NCBI GenBank assembly: GCA_902806565.1
Contig: CADCXA010000022.1
Span: 81,481 to 145,480, forward strand
DNA from: Hypoxylon rubiginosum
Lineage: Eukaryota; Ascomycota; Sordariomycetes; Xylariales; Hypoxylaceae
Direction of reading: 5' to 3'
DNA length: 64,000 nucleotides
A program made the translations under genes and the position numbers. Every line of letters begins with the position of its first letter. Within the stretch, counting starts at the first letter, position 1. Below, piece after piece: positions 36,641 to 48,667 of this stretch. A model generated the notes under the pieces. The model did no database searches, was not told where the DNA came from, and worked only from the letters and a program-made list of their open reading frames with translations.

Positions 36641-39600
36641 ATTTATATATTTATTTTTTAGATATTATAATATTAATATTACTTATATTTTATAATTTAT
36701 AATATATATATTTTATAAAATATTTAAATTTTTAAAATTATTTATTATATTTATAATATATTATAAAATATATATTATTATAATTAAATAACAAGGTTAT
36801 AAAATAACAAAACTATAAAATAATAAAGCTATAAAATAAAAAATTATTATTTTAATAATATTGTTTTTTTAATAATAAGTTTTTATAAAATTTAAATTTA
36901 TATTATTTTTATTATTTTTTTAATATTATTTATTTTTTTAATTAACTAAGATATTTATTACTTTTTTAAATATTAAAAATGGTTTTATTTAAATTAAAAT
37001 TTATAAAATCTTTTTTTTTTATAATATAATTATTTATTTATATTACTTTAAATTATATAGTTAATAAGTTTTTTTATAATTAAATTTATTAATTAAATTT
37101 TTTATAATTTAAATATAAATATATTAATTATAATATAAATTATTTTAGTTATTTATATATTTTTTAATTTATATTAGTTATTAAATTAATAATCTTATTA
37201 TTTTTTAAAATATTATTAATATTAAAGAAATTTTTATTAAATAAGTTTTTTTTTTTATATTTATTAATAGTGGCGATAACTTATTATTACTTTAATATAT
37301 AGTTTATAATATTATAAATAAATTTACCACTTTAATTAGTTTAGTTATTATTATAGTTATTATTATAATTTTTTTTATAAGTTTTTTTTATTATTACGGC
37401 TTTTTTTTATATTTTATATATTAATATTAAGGTTTTAACGGTAATTTTAATTTTACTGTAAATTATTATAATAACTAACTTATAAACTAGCTTTAATTTT
37501 TATATTAATATAAATTTATTTTACTGGTTTTTAATTAAAATTATAAGTATTTTTATTAAAAGATTTATTTATTTATTTTTATTAAAATAAATATTATTTA
37601 ATAAAGTTTTTAAATAACTAGGGATTTTATTAGTATTTTTTTATTATAAATATTATTTTAAATATAATTAATTTATTAAATAATCTCTTATAAAAGTTAA
37701 ATATAACTAATAATTTTTAAATTAATAAATCTGGTTTATTTTTAATTAAATTATATTTTAAATATTATTATTAATAAATATTATTTTTTTTAAATAGTGT
37801 TATATTTAATTTATTTTTAATTAGTTTAATATTTTTAAAAATCTTATATTAATAGTTTAATTTATATTAAATATATATATAATAAAAATATTTAAATATT
37901 ATAAATAAAAATAAATGTGTTTATATAAATAAATATTAAAAAGTTTTATAATAAGTTTTATTAAGTTTTTTTATTATAATTAAAAAATAATATAATAATA
38001 TATTTTTAAGTTATTAATAACTTATTTAATTGTTATATTATTTAAAGTTATTATAGGTAATTTATTAAATATAAATAGTTTTTATATTAATTATTATTTT
38101 TTTAATTATTTTATTAATTATTAATAAATTAAAGTAATTATTTAATATATAACTTTTAAATAATTAATTATTAAACTTAGTTAATAATATAGTTTTTATA
38201 TTAAAATTAAGGTATTTTTTAATATAATAATTAATTTATTTTTTTTAATAAAATAAGTATATTTTTTAAAAGTATTTTATAGTTAGTAATTACTTTTTAT
38301 TAAATTTATTAATTAATTATATTTAAATAATTTTAAATTTTATTTTATTATATATATATATTATATATTTTTAATATAATAATATATTTTTATAAAAATA
38401 AGAAATTTCTTTAAAAAAATTACTTAAATTAAAAATATTATTATATTTATTAAATTAATTAAGGTTTTTAAAAAACGTATTATTTTTTATTTATAATTTA
38501 TTAATAAAAGTGGTAGATATTTATTTTATAGTTTTAGTTTTTATTTTAATTAATAAAAAAGAAATTAAGTTATTTATAATTTATTTATAAATAAGTTATA
38601 ATATTATATTTTTATTTATATAAAAAATATAAAGCTAGAATTATATAAATAAAAACTACGTTTTAATTATTTTTTAAAATTACTTATTAAAATTTAATAT
38701 TATTATTAATAATATTAATATTTTAATAAACGTTTTTAATTTATTTAAAAATTTAAATAATTAATTAAATTAGTTTTAATTTTATACGATATTATATTAA
38801 ATATTATATTAAATATAAAGCCGGTTAAAAAGCGATTAATAACATTAAAAAATAATATATAATATTAATTAATTTTATAAATATTATTATAACTTATTAT
38901 ATATAAATGTTATTTTTATATTTTTTTATAATATAAATAAATTTAAATAATTATTTTTATTTTATTTAAGTTATTTATTATTTATTTAATAATATATTTA
39001 TATTTTTTTATATATAAATAATAAATAATTATATTTATATAAAACCTTATTATTTATATTTATAAAAATAAAGCTAGGTGTTATAAATATTTTTTAGTTA
39101 AATAAATATACCGGGATAATTATTTTATAATATTAAAAAGATTTATATTAATATTATAATTATAAATTATAAAAAAAACTTAATTTATTATATAACTTAA
39201 TTATTTTTTATTATTTTATAATAAGTGTAAATTATAAGATTAATTATAAGCTTATAATTATAAAAAAAAAATAAACTGGTATTTTGTTTTTTTATAAATT
39301 AAAAAGTTTATTTATAGTTATTATTATTTAATATAAATAAACTGTTTTTTTAAAAGTAATTAATTTTTTATAAAAAAATAACACGGTTTTTAACTTTTAA
39401 AAACTTTATATAAAAATTATAATTATAAATAATTTTATATTATATTAAAATCTTATTAATATAATTAAAACTAACTATTTTATTAATATTAAAACTATTT
39501 ATTTAAATAAAATCTAATAAATATTAATAGATTTTTTCTTATAATTTTATAAAAAAAAAACCGTTAAAACCGTTTTTTAATAAGTTTAATATTATTATTT

Positions 39601-39978
39601 TAATTATAGTTTTATTTAAATTAAATAATAATTTATAAAATGTTAAATTTAATTTAAAAAACTAATAAATTAAGTTTAATTAAAGAATTTTTTTAATATA
39701 TAAATTATAATTATAAAGTTTAATAATTTTTAATTTTTATATTTAAATAAATAATTATTTAATATATAATTAATTAAGTTATTAAATTTTATTTAATTAA
39801 TAAAAAGTTAATTTTCTACTGGTTTTTATTTTATAAAAACTTATTATTAAAAAAATAATATTATTAAAATAATAATTCTTATAAAATAATAAAATTATAT
39901 ATAATAAGTGATAAAATTATAAAATTAATTATAAAATTATATATAATATTAAAATTATAATATATAAAAAATAAAAAT

Positions 39979-40118
39979 ACGGCCTACGTTACAAGGCTTT
40001 TACCTTATAATTATAAGGCAAATACGGTGCTAAAACCACAGTGCCTTTTAATAAAAATACGGACCTTTTAAAATTAGCGGGGTTGGCGGTTTTTAGTTTT
40101 ATGGTCCGCTGTCCACCC
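39979..40118 (-). repeat. Right terminal inverted repeat
   Basis: Inverted partner of 36504-36640. It includes a 6-base insert (AGCGGA on the minus strand) relative to the left arm, near the outer tip. A further GTTACAAGGCTTTTA copy sits just outside at 40136-40150. Confidence 0.8.
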
Positions 40119-40573
40119 CCTGACCCCTTGGAGCTGTTACAAGGCTTTTATCTATATTTTAACTATATACTGTTAATCCTCGAATAAGACCACCAAGCCA
40201 TTACGCCTCCAATGTGCATGGTGCTGACTTCTGTGTAACATATGGCTTCGTACAGTGGTTGATTCGGATGTGAAAAGATACAGAAATGCTTCATGCATGT
40301 GGGGTTGGACAATTGCACCTCTAATATATATGTCGGCGAATCACATACAGAAGTCATCAATTAATCCTACGCCACACGGACAAAGCATGAGCGGGCGCTG
40401 GGCTATGTAGGTACCTAGGTACCTAAGTACATGAAGGTATTTATAAGCCTGGCCCTTATCAATCGAGGCTCTTTGCTCGATCTTCTTTTACGGTGCGCGA
40501 TCTTGTTCCCTCTCTTATTGCAAACCTTTCTGTTACTCGCCAATTCAAGAGCTTACAATTTACTCGCATAAAC
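40119..40573. other. Upstream region of flavoprotein oxidase 1
   Basis: The segment lies between the transposon end and the oxidase start. It includes the palindrome TAGGTACCTAGGTACCTA (40409-40426) and a TATTTATAAG sequence at 40438-40447, about 130 bases before the ATG, a candidate TATA element. No coding frame is supported. Confidence 0.35.
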
Positions 40574-42491
40574 ATGTTTAGGGGAGTACTGACTAAGTGC
40601 CAGGTGCAGATGGTGGCCTTGTTTTCAATTATCGTCCTCCTCGGGGCGATATGGAAGGCAACGTCGAAAACCTCGCTGTCAACACAGAAACAGCTTGAAT
40701 GCCGATGCTTCCCAGGGGATGACTGCTGGCCCTCATCCGAGGAATGGAGCCGCTTGAACGAAACCGTCCGGGGTAAACTAATTGCCACAGTTCCACTTGC
40801 CAGTCCCTGCCACGATGGCTTCCCTGGCGTAAATTACGATCCGGTCAAATGTGCGGACATACAAGCAAATTGGGCTCGGCCCTCACTTCATTACAAGACA
40901 ACGCATTCTCCGATGGCGTCCTTTTTCGCCAACCAAAGTTGCGATCCATTCACACCCCGAGATGCTCAGTGCGTCGTTGATGCCTACGTCGCTTACGCTG
41001 TCAACGCCTCAAGCGCGTCAGACTTCCGCGACACCATAGCTTTCGCAAGGAAACACAACGTTCGGCTAGTAATTCGAAATACAGGACACGATTATATGGG
41101 AAAGTCGACCGGTGCCGGTGCGCTAGCTATATGGACGCATCATATAAAAGATATTACTATTTTCGACTACGTTTCTCCCGGCCACACCTCCCCTGGCTAT
41201 ACAGGGAAAGCTATGAAAATAGGCGCCGGTGTCCAAGCATATGAAGCTCAAGCAGTGGCAAGAGCAAGCAGCCTGCTCGTTGTAGAGGGGGATTGTCCAT
41301 CTGTGGGGATTGCAGGGGGTTACACGCAGGGTGGTGGGACAAGTCCTTTGGGGTCTAGGTTTGGACTTGCTGCTGACCAGGTGCTCGAGTGGGATGTAGT
41401 GACTGGAAAAGGGGAACTTCTAACTGCCACCCCTAGTCAGAATCCGGATCTTTACTGGGCTCTATCAGGCGGCGGTGGCGGCACTTACGGTGTTGTTCTC
41501 TCCATGACAGTCAAATTGCATCAAGATCAGCCAACGGCTGGCGCCACTCTTTCCTTTACTGAATCCTCCAACAGATATTGGGATATGATACGGGTATTCC
41601 TGATGAACTTACCATCTATCATAGATTCCGGTGCTAGTGTTTACTTCCAGTTTCTACCAGGGAATATATTTTCCCTACCACAATCGTACCTCTTAGGAGG
41701 AGCTGCGCAGGACTTTGACCGGCTCTTCCAACCTACTCTTCAGGCCCTCAACCAGACCGGAATACCCTACGGTCAGTTTACCATTCTATATCCACCTGGA
41801 TTCATAGTTTATAATCTCCTATTCATCCTTGATCATCGGATCCTTACCAACCTGCATCTAACAGAATGGAGTTCCCATAACTTTCCGGGTTTTCAGGATG
41901 CTTTCCATACACTGAACCCCGATATGAACATTTCAGACGTCAATCTGGGCGGACGCCTCATACCTCGCACTCTTGTATCTGATAACGACTCGACCACTTC
42001 TCTTGTCGCTGCTATCAAGTTGATCCTCTCTCACGGTGGAGTTATAGCTGCTATTTCCATGGATTTCCACCGCCTGCCAACATATCCGAATTCTGTTCAC
42101 CCGGTTTGGCGTGAGACAGTATTTCTGGCGTTCCTCGGCACGTATGTACCCTAACAACACCAACTCCCTATCACATGAATTAAATTTAACTTCTTTTAAC
42201 AGGATGTATAATCAATACAACATGACGGAGAATATCAGAGATCAACAGACGATTACCAACGTTTTCGATCCAGCTCTGGAGGTATTAACACCTAGAGGAG
42301 CTGCGTATCTCAACGAGGGTGACATCAACCAGCCTAACTGGCAGGACGTCTTTTACGGTCCAAACTATCTCAGGTTAGCTGCTATCAAGAAGGTGTACGA
42401 CCCGCATGGTATCTTTTGGGGTCCTACTGCAGTGGGAAGCGAGGCGTGGGAGGTTTCTACAGGCGGAAGACTTTGCAAGACCCGTGATTGA
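40574..42491 (+). CDS. Secreted bicovalent FAD-linked oxidase (BBE-like), copy 1
   Basis: Two exons, 40574-42141 and 42203-42491, give 618 residues; the 61-nt intron runs GTATGT...TTTTAACAG. An N-terminal hydrophobic segment (VQMVALFSIIVLLGAIW) is a signal peptide or anchor. Bicovalent flavin attachment is indicated by His172 in IRNTGHDYMGKSTG and Cys241 in GDCPSVGIAGGY. ALSGGGGGTYGVV and a C-terminal YDPHGIFWGPTAVGSEAW complete the BBE signature. Such enzymes oxidise alcohols, sugars or alkaloid-type substrates and release hydrogen peroxide. The upstream open frame to 40493 begins with GTG, so ATG 40574 was chosen. The position after TQGGG is Thr; the paralogue next door has His. Substrate unknown. 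Confidence 0.92.
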
Positions 42492-43084
42492 AGTACTTAC
42501 TATAGATCAGTCTCACACTGTATACTATCAATAGAACACATTCTATCTGGTTGTAGGATTCCGCGTTCGGCAGGCTGTGACAGTGATATGCATAAAGAGC
42601 CTTTCGAAGTGAGACTTCATCTAAATGTCTAAACACCAGCAAATGAAGTGACGGTTCCGCTTAGTATGATTCGTAAGCTGCATGCATCGGCAATGGGGCA
42701 AATTAATGCTGCTCCGGTGGGCCTGACTAGTAGTTCTGGATCGGCCTTCCTTATGCACGAGTTAGGCCGAGATATGTGCAAAGTCATATTTGTTACACGA
42801 TTCTTGTCTCGGTCAATATTTGAGGGCGTCGCCGTAACGAGACCAACCACAGCCACCTTGAGTCCTGCAGGTTATATGGGAGCCATGTAACAGTTACAGC
42901 GAAGCCACCTCCTATCGTCGATGAATGCGGGTGATCCAACAAACTCGTACTAGTGCAGGCCAATACAGCAAAGGTTAAAGCACCTACATCGTGTTTGCTA
43001 GATAACCACAGTTGTTGCGAATACTATTCCAACCTCTACTATCTAGATACCAATTCGCCAATCACAAAGAAATATTGCAATACA
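42492..43084. other. Intergenic region between the two flavoprotein oxidases
   Basis: Contains overlapping frames on both strands around 42630-42890 with no family resemblance. The paralogue's frame extends upstream to a GTG at 42953, but the signal peptide fits ATG 43085. Confidence 0.4.
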
Positions 43085-44788
43085 ATGCGTTTCTACGACG
43101 CCCTCTGGGCACTCATTCTGAATTTGTTCGTGGATTTGACCGCCAGCCGTTGCCTTTTAGCACCTAGTGATCCTGAATGGCCAAGTACGGCAATATGGTC
43201 TGGTTTGAACGAGACTGTCGGCGGCAAACTACTAGCGACTATCCCCATAGCTGCCTCTTGCCATGACCGCTTTGCACAATATACATCAAACTTGTCTACA
43301 TACAACGGCAGCGTTTGTGATGCTCTACGAAGTACCTGGTTTTATCCAGAAACGCACTTGTCTTCGCCTTCCTCACCAATGGCCTATTCATTTACTAATA
43401 ATAGTTGCAATCCGTGGGTAGAACGGGATGTCCCATGTACGATAGGTTATGATGTAGCATATACCATCAACGCTACACAGATTAGCGATCTCCGGCACGG
43501 ACTTGAATTCGCCAAGGATCATAAAATACGGCTGATCATTCGCAATACTGGTCACGACTATCTCGGCAAGTCGACCGGAGCGCACGCCCTTGGTTTGTGG
43601 ACCCATCAGCTTAAGCTCCTCGAGGTGGGCACGTATAACACAACAAATTATACAGGGCCGGCCATACGTATCGGAGCAGGCGTACTGGCTATTGAAGCAT
43701 ACAGATTTGCAAGTTCCCACGGCCTCATGGTCGTTGGTGGTAATTGTCCAACCGTTGGCATTGCCGGTGGCTACAGTCAGGGGGGCGGGCACGGGCCCTT
43801 GATCTCTAAGTACGGCATGGGTGCTGACCAAGTACTTGAATGGGATGTCCTGACAGCAGACGGCAACATCGTTACTGCGAACGCAACAAGTCATTCTGAT
43901 TTATTTTGGGCGCTAAGAGGGGGCGGTGGCAGTACATTCGGCGTGGTGGTGTCAATGACGGTGAAAGCTTTCCCGGATATTTACGTGTCCACGGCCTCTC
44001 TGACGGCTGTCGACAACGGCACCAACACTGATATTATCTACGACTTCATGAAATCCTGGCTACGTGCCCTACCACAGATTGTCGATGCCGGCGTCCACGC
44101 CTTATGGTTTATCGGGCCAAGTGGTTTCTCCCTGGTGCCCGCATTCGCGCCTGGTTTGCATAAAGACGAACTTGATGCTCTGCTCCAAGTGCCCATCGAA
44201 GAAATGAAAAAAGCTGGCCTGCACTACCAGTATTCCTCGAATGAGAGTGCCACATTTTTGTCAGCTTATGAATCTTTGGCGACGGGCTGTAACGTATCAG
44301 ATTACAATATAGGAGGAAGACTGATTCCTAGAAGTCTTGTCCTGAACCAGACCGACAGGCTCGTAGAAGCTATTCGTTACATTGGTTCCGAAGCCATTTT
44401 GTCGGGCGTCAGTTTCAACGCCAGAGCTGGCGTTATCTCCCCCGATGAAGTTGCTGTGAATCCCTACTTCCGCAAGGCATTATTCAACGCATTTATCGGA
44501 GTGCCTATTAACTACACAAGCTGGACAGCAAATCAGGCAACTTTAGACGCTATAACCACAGACCTCTTGCCAGCATTGGAGGTTTTGACACCTCATGGAG
44601 GAGTGTATTTAAACGAAGCCGACTCAAGACAGCCTGATTTTCAGTCGACTTTTTATGGAGACCACTACGACAGGCTCTTGCAAATAAAACGCCTCTATGA
44701 CCCGGACAGTATTTTCTACGCGAGGACAGCGGTAGGAAGCGAGGCCTGGGAACAGCAGCTTGATGGGAGGCTATGTAGCTTGGAATAG
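43085..44788 (+). CDS. Secreted bicovalent FAD-linked oxidase (BBE-like), copy 2
   Basis: An intronless gene of 567 residues. MRFYDALWALILNLFVDLTA is a signal peptide. His157 (IRNTGHDYLGKSTG) and Cys221 (GGNCPTVGIAGGY) predict bicovalent FAD. The SQGGGHGPL loop, LRGGGGSTFGVVVSMTVK and YDPDSIFYARTAVGSEAWE follow. Multiple N-glycosylation sequons (NET, NLS, NGS, NAT, NTT) fit a secreted enzyme. It is paralogous to the upstream gene throughout, but it lacks the intron that interrupts copy 1 after FLGT, where it reads FIGVPINYTSW. Both sit on a gene island between two AT-rich blocks. Confidence 0.92.
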   Translation: MRFYDALWALILNLFVDLTASRCLLAPSDPEWPSTAIWSGLNETVGGKLLATIPIAASCHDRFAQYTSNLSTYNGSVCDALRSTWFYPETHLSSPSSPMAYSFTNNSCNPWVERDVPCTIGYDVAYTINATQISDLRHGLEFAKDHKIRLIIRNTGHDYLGKSTGAHALGLWTHQLKLLEVGTYNTTNYTGPAIRIGAGVLAIEAYRFASSHGLMVVGGNCPTVGIAGGYSQGGGHGPLISKYGMGADQVLEWDVLTADGNIVTANATSHSDLFWALRGGGGSTFGVVVSMTVKAFPDIYVSTASLTAVDNGTNTDIIYDFMKSWLRALPQIVDAGVHALWFIGPSGFSLVPAFAPGLHKDELDALLQVPIEEMKKAGLHYQYSSNESATFLSAYESLATGCNVSDYNIGGRLIPRSLVLNQTDRLVEAIRYIGSEAILSGVSFNARAGVISPDEVAVNPYFRKALFNAFIGVPINYTSWTANQATLDAITTDLLPALEVLTPHGGVYLNEADSRQPDFQSTFYGDHYDRLLQIKRLYDPDSIFYARTAVGSEAWEQQLDGRLCSLE

Positions 44789-45880
44789 GTAGGGCCACGG
44801 GCAGGAGTGAAAAACAAGACTTGTTATCTTACACTATATCTTTAGTCAGGGCTACCCCGGCGACGATGATGGTGTGGCGGCCGATAACGATGAAGGCAAT
44901 ATTGGTGAGGCACCGAGTTTACGTGTTATTGCATTTGGGCGTGGTGCGGGCATATTCTTGTTGATGATTTTGTTGCTATATTTAAACCATTAGTTGGCCT
45001 AGCTATGCGATTGCCATTAGGACCAGTAGTCTTTGCTTTGGTGGAATCGTTCGAGGTAAACATAATTGCTTACAGTATAATGGGATTATGTATAGGCAGT
45101 GTTTTTGGAAATAATGATATGCAAGCTACTGTATGGATTTAGGTTACAGTATTGTATATGATTTCAGCTACTTTTATGCTTTCTAGAATTGCGTGGTTGC
45201 CCTGATGTTTTATTCTGTTCTATTTTAGGATTTCTATTCTTATTACTTCTATTCCTGGCGTGCTATATATATTGGCATAGAGGAAAGTGGCTGGTTGTGC
45301 CAAGTACATCGCAGCAACAGAATGACCAACACTGTACGGACGCAGCTTCTCTCTTTCTTTCTGTATATAGTGTTATTATACAGTACCTGTAATCTGATAT
45401 TTGAAGGGTCTTGATTTTGCAGGTAGCATAAGCAGATAGGTTCACTGATTCGTAAAGAGCTTTTCTGTACTCTATAGTACTGTACTGTACTGTGGGTAGG
45501 CCATAGTGTTATATTGATACGAGGTAGCTACCGAATGAACGGTTCGTATACTGTACAATAGGGAATTCATGTAGCACCACTTATACAGTAGTACTGTAAC
45601 CTTCCCCCCTTTGGCCTGAGAGTTGTGCTCACCTGGCTTGCGTTGGCTCATCGGGCTCACACGCTCGTCACCTTGGCGAGTAGAGAGAGTTTGCGTGAGC
45701 CGAGTGAGTCGCTCTGATTGGCTCCTTCCTACCTGACCTTTACCCGGGGTCCGGTCTCCCTGTTAGCCCTCGTCAATTGTGCCAGTGAATACTGTAGGGT
45801 GTACAGGATATGGTGAGATGATAGATTTGCAGTACTTGACTTCCAATGAATATCGTCGGGGGACACGCCAATGCGATAAG
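44789..45880. other. Transition region before the large AT-rich block
   Basis: No complete gene. A frame at about 44847-44995 encodes an acidic stretch followed by a hydrophobic segment, but has no ATG. Another short hydrophobic frame lies at about 45189-45392. Both could be remnants. TACTGTACTGTACTGT repeats occur around 45476-45492 with related GTACTGTA motifs nearby. Confidence 0.35.
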
Positions 45881-48667
45881 TAGGGAGATTAAAAAGAGTC
45901 TTAGTATTAACAAAGTAACTATTATATAATTAAAAGCACTAGTTAATTAATTACTTAAAAATTCCGTAGATTTTTTTATTTAAAATTTATTTTTCTTTTT
46001 TTATTTCTTATAAATATATTAATTATTAAAATGTTTTTTTATATTTATATATTTTAAATAATTAAAAAATAATATAATATTATTTATTAAAATTTATTTC
46101 TTTAAATATTTATAATATATATTTATAGATTTCATTATTTATAAAATTTAAAATATTTTAATTATTTTATATTTATAATATATTAATTTTTATATTTTTA
46201 TTAATTTTATTTAAAAATTAATATTTAATATTTATAAATTATTTTTTTATTAATAAATGTTTTTAAAAATATATTTTAAATTTTATTTATTAAAAGTATA
46301 TTATAGTTTTTATAATTTTTATTATTATTAAACTTAATTTTTAATTTTTTAAAACGTTTTTAAATTAATTATATAATTTATTTATTATTATATAATATTT
46401 TAAATTTAAATTTATAAAATAATATATTTAATTTAAAAATTAATTAATTTATAAATAATTATTTTTTAATTATTTAAATTAATATTAATAATTTAATTTT
46501 AATAATTAATATAATAATAATATTATATTTAATTATTTATTATTTAAAATATTATTAAATATATAATAATTATATTATAAATTTATTTATATGGTATTTA
46601 ATTTATATATATTAATATTAAAACTTTTATATTAATAATTATTTATATAAATATTTTATAAATTAAATAATATTAATATATAAATATAAAATATTAATTA
46701 AACTTTAATTAAATATTAATTAAAAATTATATTAATATTTTAAGTTTTAATTATTTAATTTTTTATATTATCGGTAAATAAGGTTTAATTATTATATTAT
46801 ATATTATAATATAATTAATTAAAAAGTGTAAAAAAATAATAAAATAAAAATAATATATTAAAAATTAATATAATTATTTAAGTTTTAAATATAATTAATC
46901 TTTTTAAAAATAATACTTATATATATATATATAAATTACGTAATTATATTTTTTATATTAATAGTTTTTTTTTTTATTTATTAGTTAAATATAAAATTTT
47001 AATATAACATTAACGTGATTTTTTAAAATAAATTATAATTATATATAAAATATTTATTATATTTTTTTTTTATATAATTAAATAAAGTTATTTATAATAA
47101 GTATTATTGTTTTAATTAATTTTAAATTAATAATATTATTATATATAAATAATTATATTGTTTTTATAATAAATTAAAAATTAAAAAAATATATAAAAAT
47201 AATATAACTTTTATATTATAAATACGAATTTTTATTTTATTTTTAATTTTTACTTATATTTATTTCTTTTTAAACTACTTTTTTTTTTAAATAATAACTA
47301 ACTATAATATTATTTTTTATTAATATTATTATTATTATTTTATAAATTAATAATTAAATAATAATAATAATATATTTTATTATAAAATAAATAATATATA
47401 TATTTTATTTATTTATATATATAATTATTATTAACTTAAAATAAACACGTTAAATAAATATATTTATTATTTTAAAAAATAAAAACTTTATATAAAAATT
47501 AATATTACTTTTTTAATATTATTAAATTAAAACTAATTTATTTATAAATATTTATTTAAATTAATTATATTAATTATATTATAATTACTTTTTATATTAC
47601 TAATAATAATATTTGTTTTATAAATAATAAGTTTATAATATACTTATAAAATAAAAGTTAATATAATAAAATAAAATATTTTTAAAAAACTTTAAAATAA
47701 CTTAAAAAAAACTTTATAAAATATAAAAAACAATATAAATATAAATAAAACATATATTATTTAATAATATTATAAAAATATAATAAAATATAAAAAGCGT
47801 TTAATAATAATTTATAAAATTATTTAATTTAATATTAAATTTATAAAAATTTAAATTAAAAAGTTTTATATTTAACTAATAATAATAATTAATAAGTTTT
47901 AATAATTTTATAAAACACTTTTAATTATTAATTTATAAATTATTATTATTATAAATAAATTATATTAATTATATAAAACCTATAAAAAGTTTTTATTAAA
48001 TAATTTTTAAATAGATTTTATTATATAAAAATTAGATTTTTTTTATAAAATTATTATTATAGTTATTAAAATATATTATTTTTATATATTTTTTATTTTT
48101 ATAACTTTTTATATTAATTATTTTTTTATTTTAATAAAATATTTATTTATATATTATAACTTTTTTATTTTTTTCTTTTAATAAGTAAAATAAAAATAAA
48201 AAATAAAAAAAGAAAATAATAATAAAATTATTAATTTAACTTTTTTAATAAAACGTAGTTATAATAAAAAGAAAATATTAAAAACTAGTAATAATAAGTA
48301 AAATCTAAATTTAATTTTTTATAAAAATAATATTATTAATTTAAAATTTAATTTATTTAATTTAAAAGAAAAATAATAATTATTAATATATAAAGTTAAT
48401 TTTAAAATAGTTTTATAATTATTATTTTAATAGTTTTATTATTTTTAATACTTTTTATATTTAATTATATTTTATTTATTTTTAAAGCTTTATTATAATA
48501 TTATTATTATTAATAAAATTTTTAAATATTTTATTTATATTTAACTTAGTTATTATATTTATTAAATTATTTTTATTATATATTTAATAAATATTATATA
48601 TTTTATAACACTTATATAATTATTATAATAATATAATATTAATTATAAGTTGTTTTATTTTTATAAT

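Larger units (their letters stand above)
36504..40118. mobile_element. RIP-degraded DNA transposon with terminal inverted repeats
   Basis: The two ends are inverted copies of one another. The left end (about 36504-36640) and the reverse complement of the right end (about 39979-40118) share GGACCATAA, AAACCGCCAACCCCGC, AAAAGGTCCGTATTTT, CACTGTGGTTTTAGCAC, TATAATTATAAGG and GCCTTGTAA in the same order. The 3.3 kb between them is almost pure A+T, with stops in every frame. The ends keep more G+C than the interior. No transposase motif survives, so the superfamily cannot be named, and target-site duplication is not clear. Confidence 0.8.

Noticed and set aside
36641..39978. Possible mitochondrial-derived (NUMT) origin of AT-rich DNA
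   Set aside because: Flanking inverted repeats and lack of any mitochondrial gene or tRNA signature favour a mutated transposon.
42629..42890. Overlapping frames on both strands between the two oxidases
   Set aside because: Neither has a domain, intron signals or a convincing context; mirrored frames are common by chance.
44847..45392. Acidic-plus-hydrophobic frames after oxidase copy 2, considered as an extra exon
   Set aside because: The oxidase ends with the normal family C-terminus and its stop precedes the only nearby GT donor.
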